Below, in pieces: positions 57,453-64,000 of a stretch of DNA of 64,000 nucleotides. Position numbers and translations under genes: made by a program. A model generated the notes under the pieces. That model did no database searches. It saw nothing but the letters and a program-made list of their open reading frames with translations, and was not told where the DNA came from. Every line of letters starts with the position of its first letter. Position 1 is the first letter of the stretch. The stretch is from the NCBI GenBank assembly GCA_963781775.1, contig CAWAHE010000019.1, positions 62,001 to 126,000 on the forward strand, given 5' to 3'. The DNA comes from CAVSRC01 sp963781775. Its GTDB lineage: Bacteria; Pseudomonadota; Alphaproteobacteria; Rhizobiales; Kaistiaceae.

Positions 57453-58396
57453 CCACAGACCGTTTTGGCGATTTCTCCCGCGTGCGCGGGCGGCTGACGG
57501 AGAACGCCCCGCTGGCGCCGTACACATGGTTTCGCGTCGGCGGTCCGGCCGAGCTTCTCTTCCAACCGGCCGATGCCGACGACCTCGCGCTCTTCCTTCA
57601 GAGATTGAATCCGGAAATCCCGGTAACCGTCATCGGTGTCGGCTCAAATCTGCTGGTGCGCGATGGCGGCATCGAAGGCGTCACCATTCGCCTGTCGGCC
57701 AAGGGCTTTGGCTACACGATCGCTGAGCCGGGCAACCGGATCAGGGCAGGGGCGGCGCTGCCTGACAAGCGGCTTGCCGCTTTCGCGCTCGAAAAAGGCC
57801 TTGCCGGTTTCGAGTTCTACCACGGCATTCCCGGCACGATCGGCGGGGCGCTGCGCATGAACGCCGGCGCCAGCGGCGGCGAGACGCGCGAGCGGCTGGT
57901 CGAGGCCCATGCGGTCGATCGTTCCGGCGTGCGCCATGCGCTCGCCAACGGCGACATGGGCTTTACCTATCGCCATTCGGCGGCGTCGGAAGACCTCATT
58001 TTCACCGAAGCGGTCTTCGCGGGCGTGCCCGCCGAAGCGTCGGCGATCAGGGCAGCCATGGATGCCGTCGAGGAGCATCGCGAACGCGCCCAGCCGATCC
58101 GCGAGAAGACCGGCGGCTCCACCTTCACCAATCCACCCGGCAACAAGGCGTGGCAGTTGATCGACGCGGCTGGCTGCCGTGGGCTCCATGTCGGCGGCGC
58201 GATGGTCTCCGAGATGCACTGCAACTTTCTCATCAACACCGGCGCCGCGACCGCAACCGATCTGGAGCGCCTTGGCGAGACAGTGCGGGCACGGGTGCTG
58301 GCAAGCGGCGGCGTGCCGCTCGAATGGGAAATCAGGCGGGTCGGGCGCTTTCCGGAAGGCGAGAACGTTCAGCCATTTCTCGGCACGGGGCCGTAG
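57449..58396 (+). CDS. murB: UDP-N-acetylenolpyruvoylglucosamine reductase
   Basis: A 315-residue FAD-dependent reductase giving UDP-MurNAc. Type IIa features: PLAPYTWFRVGGPAELLFQP, VTVIGVGSNLLVRDGGI, FEFYHGIPGTIGGALRMNAG, GFTYRHS and KTGGSTFTNPPGNKAWQLI. The catalytic Ser lies in the last motif and the C-terminal Glu in PLEWEIRRVG. It starts at GTG 57449 inside the HEPN stop. Its expression therefore depends on ribosomes that have read the MNT/HEPN pair. A 135-bp spacer before ddl holds a separate regulatory region. Confidence 0.96.
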   Translation: MTTDRFGDFSRVRGRLTENAPLAPYTWFRVGGPAELLFQPADADDLALFLQRLNPEIPVTVIGVGSNLLVRDGGIEGVTIRLSAKGFGYTIAEPGNRIRAGAALPDKRLAAFALEKGLAGFEFYHGIPGTIGGALRMNAGASGGETRERLVEAHAVDRSGVRHALANGDMGFTYRHSAASEDLIFTEAVFAGVPAEASAIRAAMDAVEEHRERAQPIREKTGGSTFTNPPGNKAWQLIDAAGCRGLHVGGAMVSEMHCNFLINTGAATATDLERLGETVRARVLASGGVPLEWEIRRVGRFPEGENVQPFLGTGP

Positions 58397-58461
58397 GTCT
58401 CGCGAAAACCTCCGCCACCCATGGATTTATTCTCGATATTCGCCCGTTCGGACGGTCTTGG

Positions 58462-58479
58462 TTAACAATCGTTAACCAT
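58462..58479. promoter_or_regulatory. CtrA-like binding site upstream of ddl-ftsQA
   Basis: TTAACAATCGTTAACCAT (58462-58479) contains two TTAA copies and ends in the 8-mer TTAACCAT linked with the cell-cycle regulator CtrA. The spacing between the TTAA copies is 6, whereas the best-known full site has 7, so the match is good but not perfect. It lies 53 bp upstream of the ddl start in the only free regulatory gap between murB and ftsZ apart from that before ftsZ itself. Confidence 0.5.
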
Positions 58480-58531
58480 TTCCGCCGCCATATGGCCCTG
58501 TAGCGCGAATCGGTTGCGGTTCAGGGGTCCC

Positions 58532-59452
58532 TTGGCGAAGCACGTAGCAGTTCTGATGGGCGGGTGGTCGGCGGAGCGGCCGGTCTCGCTCAACTCCGGC
58601 AAGGCCTGCGCCGACGCCCTCGAGGGCGAGGGCTACCGCGTGACCCGGATCGATGTCGGCCGCGACGTCGCGGACGTGCTCGCGCGGCTGAAGCCGGACG
58701 TCGTATTCAACGCGCTGCACGGGCCGTTCGGCGAAGACGGCTGCATCCAGGGTGTCCTCGAGATTCTGGCCATCCCCTACACGCATTCGGGGGTGCTCGC
58801 CTCGGCGCTCGCCATGAACAAGCCGCACGCCAAGTCGGTCATGGCGGCAGCCGGCATCCCGGTCGCGGAATCCCTGCTGATCAGCCGCTTCGAGGCGGCC
58901 AAGGCCCACGCGATGGCGCCGCCCTACGTGGTCAAGCCGCCGAACGAGGGATCCACGTTCGGCGTTCACATCGTCAAGGAAGACGCAACTCATCCGCCAC
59001 AGCAGCTTTACGCCGACGATTGGCAGTACGGCGACATCGTCATGGTCGAGGCCTACGTCGGCGGCCGCGAACTGACCTGCGGCGTTCGTGGTAACGAACC
59101 TCTGGATGTCATTGATATTATTTCAGAAAGTGGCTTCTACGACTATCACGCCAAATACGATGTCGGCGGGTCGAGGCACGTTCTTCCGGCACAAATTTCA
59201 CCGAATATTTACCAAAATGTACGGATGCTTGCGCTACGCGCCCATCAGGCTTTGGGCTGCCGTGGGGTGAGCCGGGCGGACTTCCGTTACGACGACCGGC
59301 TCGAAGGGATGGACGGTCTCGTCTGCCTCGAAGTCAACACGCAGCCAGGCATGACGGCGACATCGCTGGTTCCGGAGATGGCGGCCCATGCCGGCATGAG
59401 CTTCGGGAAGCTGGTTCAGTGGATGGTGGAGGATGCGTCGTGCGGCCGTTGA
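58532..59452 (+). CDS. ddl: D-alanine--D-alanine ligase
   Basis: A 306-residue ATP-grasp ligase making D-Ala-D-Ala for MurF. KHVAVLMGGWSAERPVSLNS opens the fold, ALHGPFGEDGCIQGVLEILA and AMNKPHAKSVMAAAGIPV follow, PPYVVKPPNEGSTFGVHIV is the ATP-binding part, and CLEVNTQPGMTATSLVPEMA the catalytic C-terminus (Glu and Asn for Mg). The chosen start is TTG 58532, with AGGGG just upstream, because it aligns with the usual MxKHVAVLMGG; an in-frame TTG at 58514 is possible. Overlaps the predicted ftsQ start by 13 bases. Confidence 0.95.
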   Translation: MAKHVAVLMGGWSAERPVSLNSGKACADALEGEGYRVTRIDVGRDVADVLARLKPDVVFNALHGPFGEDGCIQGVLEILAIPYTHSGVLASALAMNKPHAKSVMAAAGIPVAESLLISRFEAAKAHAMAPPYVVKPPNEGSTFGVHIVKEDATHPPQQLYADDWQYGDIVMVEAYVGGRELTCGVRGNEPLDVIDIISESGFYDYHAKYDVGGSRHVLPAQISPNIYQNVRMLALRAHQALGCRGVSRADFRYDDRLEGMDGLVCLEVNTQPGMTATSLVPEMAAHAGMSFGKLVQWMVEDASCGR

Positions 59453-60360
59453 CAGGTGACGATCCGGGCATTGCTGCCGGCACCGTGCCGAACGGCGGAC
59501 CATCGGCGCGTGGCCTCGTCCTGCCGCGCTTCCTGCGCCGCCCGGCGCGGGCGCTTCAGCGGGCCGAGTGGCGCTTGCCGCGCCGCTTTGGGCTCAAGGC
59601 GCTTCTTGCTTTTGCCCTTGCCACGGCGGTCACCGGCGTGCTTGCCGGCGGCCATGTGGTCACCGTCGTGTCGGCGGTCACGGCGTGGTCGGGTCTGGCC
59701 ATCACCGAGGTCAAGATCACCGGCCAGAGCGAGACCTCCGAGGTCGCGGTCCTCGACCGGCTGGATATCGGACAATTTCCGTCGCTCCTCACGTTCGACG
59801 TGGAAAGCGCCAAGGCACGCGTCGAACTGCTCCCGTGGGTCGAGCATGCGACGCTCAAGAAGCTCTTCCCCAATACGCTCGAAGTTTCGATTGCCGAACG
59901 CACGCCGTTCGCCATGTGGCAGCACGATGGTGAAGTTTCGCTGGTCGACGAGGACGGCAAGGTGATCACCGACGCCGTCGACGAGCGCTACGCCAAGCTT
60001 CCGTTTGTCGTCGGGGCGGGCGCTGGCAGCCGGGTGCGCGAATTCGTCGACCTGATCGCGGGCGCGCCGGATATTGCCGGCAGGGTGCGCGCCGGCGTGC
60101 TGATCTCCGAGCGCCGCTGGAACGTGGTTCTCGACAACGGCATCGAACTCTTGCTGCCGGCGGAGAAGCCCGCGGCGGCGCTCGCCACCGTCGCGGCCCT
60201 CGATGCCGAGAAGAACCTCCTGTCGCGGCAAATCGTGGCGGTCGATTTCCGGTTGCCCGGCCAGATGATCGTGCGCCTGAACGAGGAGGGGGTCGCCGAC
60301 CGCAAGACGATGCTCAAGGAGCGCGACAAGCTCGCGCGGCGCGGAAGGACGAACACCTGA
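59440..60360 (+). CDS. ftsQ: Cell division protein FtsQ
   Basis: A 306-residue bitopic divisome protein. About 60 cytoplasmic residues rich in Arg and Pro precede one helix (FGLKALLAFALATAVTGVLA). The periplasmic POTRA domain is LAITEVKITGQSETSEVAVL to LPWVEHATLKKLFPNTLEVS, and the FtsQ-type beta domain follows (TPFAMWQHDGEVSLVDEDGK). GTGGAGG 7 bases before GTG 59440 supports this start over an in-frame GTG at 59419. The stop overlaps ftsA by one base. Confidence 0.93.
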   Translation: MRPLTGDDPGIAAGTVPNGGPSARGLVLPRFLRRPARALQRAEWRLPRRFGLKALLAFALATAVTGVLAGGHVVTVVSAVTAWSGLAITEVKITGQSETSEVAVLDRLDIGQFPSLLTFDVESAKARVELLPWVEHATLKKLFPNTLEVSIAERTPFAMWQHDGEVSLVDEDGKVITDAVDERYAKLPFVVGAGAGSRVREFVDLIAGAPDIAGRVRAGVLISERRWNVVLDNGIELLLPAEKPAAALATVAALDAEKNLLSRQIVAVDFRLPGQMIVRLNEEGVADRKTMLKERDKLARRGRTNT

Positions 60361-61676
60361 TGCGCCTCTTCGGCAATTCCGATAGTCGCGGAATGTCGCG
60401 CCGGGCGACGGTCGTCTCCGTTCTCGATGTCGGATCGAGCAAGATCTGCTGCCTGATTGCGCGGCTGAAGCCGTGCGAACCCGGCGAGTCGTTGCGCGGA
60501 CGCACCCACGCCATCGAGGTGCTCGGCGTCGGCCATCAGCGGTCGCGCGGCATCAAATCAGGCGTCGTCACCAACCTCGATGCAGCCGAGCAGGCGATCC
60601 GCCTGGCCGTCGACGCTGCCGAACGCATGGCCGGCGTGACCGTCGAGTCGCTCATCGTCAACGTCACCTGCGGCCGTCTGGCCAGCGAGACTTTCGCCGC
60701 GTCGGTGGCTCTCTCGGGGCAGGCGATCGCCGACTCCGATATCGGCCGGGTGCTTGCCGAGGGGCGCCGCCACTCGATCAGCGACGGCCGCGCCGTCGTT
60801 CATTCGCTGCCGATCGGTTATTCGCTGGACGGCGAGGGCGGCATTGCCGACCCGCGCGGGATGTTCGGCCGCCGTCTCGGCGTCGACATGCACGTCGTCA
60901 CCGGAGATGCGCCGCCGCTTGCCAATCTCGAGCTGTGTATCAACCGCTGCCACCTGTCGGTGGCCGCCATGGTCGCGGCGCCCTACGCCAGTGGCCTGTC
61001 GACGCTGGTCGACGACGAGGCGGAACTTGGCTGCGCCGTCATCGATTTCGGCGGCGGCACGACGTCGATCGCGGTTTTCAGCCGCGGTCAGTTCGTCCAC
61101 GTCGATGCGCTGGCCGTCGGCGGCCATCACATCACCACCGATATTGCCCGCGGCCTGTCGACCCGTATCGACGACGCCGAGCGCCTCAAGACGATGTATG
61201 GCAGCGCGCTGCCGGGTAACACCGACGATCGCGAGGTTCTCTCGGTGCGGCCGATCGGTGACGACGACGAGCGCGAGGTTCCGAACCAGGTGCCGCGCTC
61301 GGCGCTCACCCGCATCATCCGGCCGCGCACCGAGGAGATCCTCGAGCTTGTGCGCGACCGCCTCAACGCTTCCGGTTTCGCCAGCATGGTCGGCCGCCGC
61401 ATGGTTCTGGTCGGCGGCGGCAGTCAGCTCACCGGCCTCGGCGAGGCGGCGCGCCGCATCCTGGCGCGCAACGTGCGGCTCGGCAGGCCGCTTGGAATTC
61501 GCGGCATGCCCGAAGTGGCGCGCGGACCTGCCTTCGCCGCCTCGGTCGGCCTGATGATTTATCCGCAGGTCGCCGAGATGGAACAGATCGACGACGGACG
61601 TGAAACGAGTATGGCCATGACCGGAACGGGCGGCTACTTCGCCCGCGTCGGGCAATGGATCAGGGAGAGCTTCTAG
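60360..61676 (+). CDS. ftsA: Cell division protein FtsA
   Basis: A 438-residue actin-like ATPase that anchors FtsZ to the membrane. VSVLDVGSSKICCLIARLKP is phosphate-1, the SHS2 domain appears as EAVDAAERMAGVTV-like sequence around residues 85-100, AVIDFGGGTTSIAVFSRGQF is phosphate-2, MVLVGGGSQLTGLGEAARRI the adenosine motif. The C-terminal amphipathic helix (YFARVGQWIRESF) would be the membrane-targeting sequence. The frame is intact. Start is the ATG overlapping the ftsQ stop. Confidence 0.96.
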   Translation: MRLFGNSDSRGMSRRATVVSVLDVGSSKICCLIARLKPCEPGESLRGRTHAIEVLGVGHQRSRGIKSGVVTNLDAAEQAIRLAVDAAERMAGVTVESLIVNVTCGRLASETFAASVALSGQAIADSDIGRVLAEGRRHSISDGRAVVHSLPIGYSLDGEGGIADPRGMFGRRLGVDMHVVTGDAPPLANLELCINRCHLSVAAMVAAPYASGLSTLVDDEAELGCAVIDFGGGTTSIAVFSRGQFVHVDALAVGGHHITTDIARGLSTRIDDAERLKTMYGSALPGNTDDREVLSVRPIGDDDEREVPNQVPRSALTRIIRPRTEEILELVRDRLNASGFASMVGRRMVLVGGGSQLTGLGEAARRILARNVRLGRPLGIRGMPEVARGPAFAASVGLMIYPQVAEMEQIDDGRETSMAMTGTGGYFARVGQWIRESF

Positions 61677-61783
61677 GCTCCGCGGCAGCGGGGCCGGGAG
61701 ACCGCGGCGGCGGTCCCCGACGGGAACCAACCAGGCCGACGGGACGCGCGGGCGGCCGCGAGATTAGAGACGACGAGGGTGCA

Positions 61784-63628
61784 ATGACCATCAACCTGCA
61801 AATGCCCGACATCAAGGAATTGAAGCCCAAGATCACCGTGTTCGGTGTCGGCGGAGCCGGCGGCAACGCGGTCAACAACATGATCCGCTCCGGCCTGGTC
61901 GGCTGCGAATTCGTCGTCGCCAACACGGACAGTCAGGCGCTGATGTCGTCCAAGGCGCAGCGCCTCATCCAGATGGGCGTTGCGGTCACCGAAGGCCTCG
62001 GCGCCGGATCGCAGCCGGAGATCGGCCGCGCCGCGGCGGAGGAGGCGATCGACGAGATCGTCGATCACCTGAGCGGGTCGCACATGGTCTTCGTCACCGC
62101 CGGCATGGGCGGCGGCACCGGTACGGGCGCTGCTCCGATCATCGCGCGCGCTGCCCGCGACGCCGGCATCCTCACCGTCGGCGTGGTCACCAAGCCGTTC
62201 CAGTTCGAAGGCGTCCGCCGCCTGCGCATTGCCGATGCCGGCATCCAGGAACTTCAGGCCTGCGTCGACACGCTGATCGTCATCCCCAACCAGAACCTGT
62301 TCCGTATCGCCAACGAGAAGACCACCTTCGCCGACGCCTTCGCGATGGCCGATCAGGTGCTCTATTCCGGCGTTGCCTGCATCACCGATCTGATGGTCAA
62401 GGAAGGCCTGATCAATCTCGACTTCGCCGACGTGCGTTCGGTCATGCGCGAGATGGGCAAGGCGATGATGGGCACCGGCGAGGCCTCCGGCGATCGTCGC
62501 GCCATCCAGGCGGCCGAGGCGGCCATCGCCAACCCGTTGCTCGATGAGACGTCGATGAAGGGCGCCAAAGGCCTGCTCATCTCGATCACTGGCGGCAAGG
62601 ACCTTACCCTGTTCGAGGTCGACGAGGCCGCAACCCGCATCCGCGAGGAGGTCGATCCCGACGCCAACATCATCCTCGGCGCCACTTTCGAGGAAGAGCT
62701 CGAGGGCGTCATCCGCGTGTCGGTCGTCGCCACCGGCATCGAGAGCATCGGTCGCGAGGAAACGGCCCCGGCCGAATTGCGCACAGCCGAGATGAACCAG
62801 CGCCTGCGCGCCGTCGTTCAGCCGCAGCCGGCTCCGGCTGCCGCCGCCAAGCCGGCCATCCAGCCGCGTCCCCAGCCGCAGGCGGCTCAGCAGCCTGCGC
62901 CGATGCCGGCAACGGCACGCGCCATTCCGGCGACGCCGGCGCCTCGGCCGGCTGCTGCCGAGCTTGCCCGTGACGCCATCGCAACCGCGGTTGGCAATGC
63001 CGCCGCCACGATGCCTTCGCCGGCGCCGCGGCCGCATGACAGCGGCATCACCATTGCGCCGCTCGATCCCGGCCCGGCTCACTACGAGACGGACGAGATC
63101 GATACCGAGCCGGTCATGCACGAGGAAGCCGACGCGCCGGAGGCCGATGCGCCGTACATTCCGCCGGCGCCAGAGCAGCCGCCGGCTCGCATTCCGCGGC
63201 CGGAGGACTTCCCGCCGGTTGCCCAGCGCCAGTTGGAGGCGCGCCGGCAGCAGGCGCCGCAGCCCCATGCCGAGGATCGCGGGCCGATGAGCCTGTTGCG
63301 CCGGCTTGCCAGCGTCGGCCTCGGCCGGCGTGAGGAGGACCCGATCGGCGCCGGTCCGCCGGCGCGCGCCCCGGAACGGCAGCAGCCGCGGCCGATGCCG
63401 CAGCCCCAGCCGCAACAGCGCGCCGCCCAGGCGCCGCAGCAACGCGCGGCTCAGGTTCCTCCGCAGCCGCGTGCGGCTCAGCCGTCCCGTCCGGCAGCGA
63501 CGCAGGATGGTCTCTATCGGCCGCGCGCCGGCGACCTCGATCCACATGGGCGGCCGCTGCCGCGTGATTCGCGGCCGGCCGATGACGAGCTGGAAATCCC
63601 CGCTTTTCTGCGCCGCCAGGCGAACTGA
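61784..63628 (+). CDS. ftsZ: Cell division protein FtsZ
   Basis: A 614-residue tubulin-like GTPase forming the Z-ring. FGVGGAGGNAVNNMIRSGL is the GTP-binding N-terminus, FVTAGMGGGTGTGAAPIIA the tubulin signature (about residues 100-120), and the T7 loop NLDFADVRSVM follows. From about residue 320 to 600 is a long disordered linker rich in Pro, Gln and Ala, as in other Hyphomicrobiales, ending in the conserved tail peptide LEIPAFLRRQAN that binds FtsA. The ATG at 61784 lies 107 bp after ftsA in a GC-rich leader with hairpin potential, so ftsZ may have its own promoter or processing site. Confidence 0.97.
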   Translation: MTINLQMPDIKELKPKITVFGVGGAGGNAVNNMIRSGLVGCEFVVANTDSQALMSSKAQRLIQMGVAVTEGLGAGSQPEIGRAAAEEAIDEIVDHLSGSHMVFVTAGMGGGTGTGAAPIIARAARDAGILTVGVVTKPFQFEGVRRLRIADAGIQELQACVDTLIVIPNQNLFRIANEKTTFADAFAMADQVLYSGVACITDLMVKEGLINLDFADVRSVMREMGKAMMGTGEASGDRRAIQAAEAAIANPLLDETSMKGAKGLLISITGGKDLTLFEVDEAATRIREEVDPDANIILGATFEEELEGVIRVSVVATGIESIGREETAPAELRTAEMNQRLRAVVQPQPAPAAAAKPAIQPRPQPQAAQQPAPMPATARAIPATPAPRPAAAELARDAIATAVGNAAATMPSPAPRPHDSGITIAPLDPGPAHYETDEIDTEPVMHEEADAPEADAPYIPPAPEQPPARIPRPEDFPPVAQRQLEARRQQAPQPHAEDRGPMSLLRRLASVGLGRREEDPIGAGPPARAPERQQPRPMPQPQPQQRAAQAPQQRAAQVPPQPRAAQPSRPAATQDGLYRPRAGDLDPHGRPLPRDSRPADDELEIPAFLRRQAN

Positions 63629-63651
63629 GAAGCGGTACGAAGGCAGGTTCC

Positions 63652-63681
63652 GGGCTGATGCTGTTGATGCAGCATCGGCCC
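63652..63681. terminator. Strong hairpin after ftsZ
   Basis: GGGCTGATGCTG (63652-63663) pairs with CAGCATCGGCCC (63670-63681) over 12 positions with one G-U pair. There is no U-tract, so it may attenuate or protect the transcript rather than end it. It begins 24 bp after the ftsZ stop. Confidence 0.5.
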
Positions 63682-63840
63682 GTAATGCCATGATAGGATT
63701 ACGCTAATCGCTTTTACCCGGACTGGGGAGGCAGTCGTAACAATGGGTTAGAAAGCGTGATTTGGCGGTGGCGGTGGGCCCCACTAGGCTGCCATCGAAC
63801 GTGGCGGGAAGCAGGTTTTTTGGGGGCGAATTACGTGCGC

Positions 63841-64000
63841 ATGCTGAGCGGCCGATCAGTCGGAAAGCAGAATACGCTTCGGCGCAGCGCGACGGTATCC
63901 GGCATCGGTGTGCATAGCGGTCGTCCGGCGTCGCTCACCATTCATCCGGCGGAGGCCGGCAGCGGCATCTGCTTCCAGCGCACCAGCGGCGACGACACCC
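63841..64000 (+). CDS. lpxC: UDP-3-O-acyl-N-acetylglucosamine deacetylase (N-terminal part)
   Basis: The first 53 codons of lpxC are present: KQNTLRRSATVSGIGVHSGR aligns with the conserved LpxC start (T-L-K-R-S-V-T-V-S-G-I-G-V-H-S-G). LpxC commits UDP-acyl-GlcNAc to lipid A synthesis. The ATG at 63841 is chosen; GTG at 63835 is in frame and possible. It runs off the right edge. The 212 bp after ftsZ contain the hairpin and probably its promoter, which could not be fixed. Confidence 0.9.
   Translation, partial: MLSGRSVGKQNTLRRSATVSGIGVHSGRPASLTIHPAEAGSGICFQRTSGDDT

Overview
The window is GC-rich chromosomal DNA of an alphaproteobacterium, most likely a member of the Hyphomicrobiales (Rhizobiales). 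The evidence is the cyoABCD quinol oxidase operon, a DUF2277 gene, an extensin-family lipoprotein, a long-linker FtsZ, a complete mra/mur/fts (dcw) cluster followed by lpxC, and CtrA-like TTAACCAT sequence upstream of ddl. Genus cannot be read from the sequence. No tRNA, rRNA, CRISPR array or transposase gene was seen. The one clear RNA gene is rnpB.

Layout. 1-2963: the 5' part of a large TIR / membrane anchor / beta-propeller gene, divergent from cyo. 3075-6977: cyoABCD with its own promoter. 7021-8327: an aromatic-amino-acid DAHP synthase gene behind a complete transcription attenuator (promoter, leader peptide containing Tyr, Phe and Trp, alternative stems, terminator). 8324-9892: methyltransferase, SRPBCC protein and ArsR repressor. 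10037-16135: methionine/one-carbon operon made of an ArsR-methyltransferase fusion, metF, a VOC protein and metH split into two genes, all joined by stop/start overlaps except before metH1. 16139-26498: glycosyltransferase, DUF2277, frameshifted trypsin-like protease, orphan ParA, a repeat-bounded DUF559 nuclease cassette, pirin, SDR, TrkH, a 27-residue membrane peptide, a CDF transporter and two exported proteins. 26562-31829: small accessory genes, a repeat-rich spacer and a broken HNH nuclease. 31833-37880: a 1223-residue 5-oxoprolinase/hydantoinase gene whose last 20 or so codons occur twice more downstream, each copy separated from the next by one cargo gene. 38006-42902: exported protein, a decayed and an intact EamA transporter, TerB-DnaJ, ZIP transporter and amidase. 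42935-43337: rnpB. 43494-63628: mraZ, rsmH, ftsL, ftsI, murE, murF, mraY, murD, ftsW, murG, murC, an MNT/HEPN gene pair, murB, ddl, ftsQ, ftsA, ftsZ. 63841-64000: the start of lpxC.

How the parts work together. The last 20 kb makes UDP-MurNAc-pentapeptide, converts it to lipid II, and supplies the divisome that uses it; MraZ boxes overlap the first promoter. The methionine operon regenerates methionine from homocysteine using MetF and B12-dependent MetH, probably under a SAM- or SAH-sensing repressor. The most unusual features are the MNT/HEPN toxin-antitoxin-like pair placed between murC and murB with overlapping start/stop codons, the serial gene-end duplications at the oxoprolinase locus, the inverted-repeat DUF559 cassette, and the aromatic leader whose predicted transcript begins at its own AUG.

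Data quality. Two essential genes (ftsI, murG) each carry a one-base-type frameshift, so some apparent pseudogenes may be sequence errors rather than biology. They are annotated with that caution.
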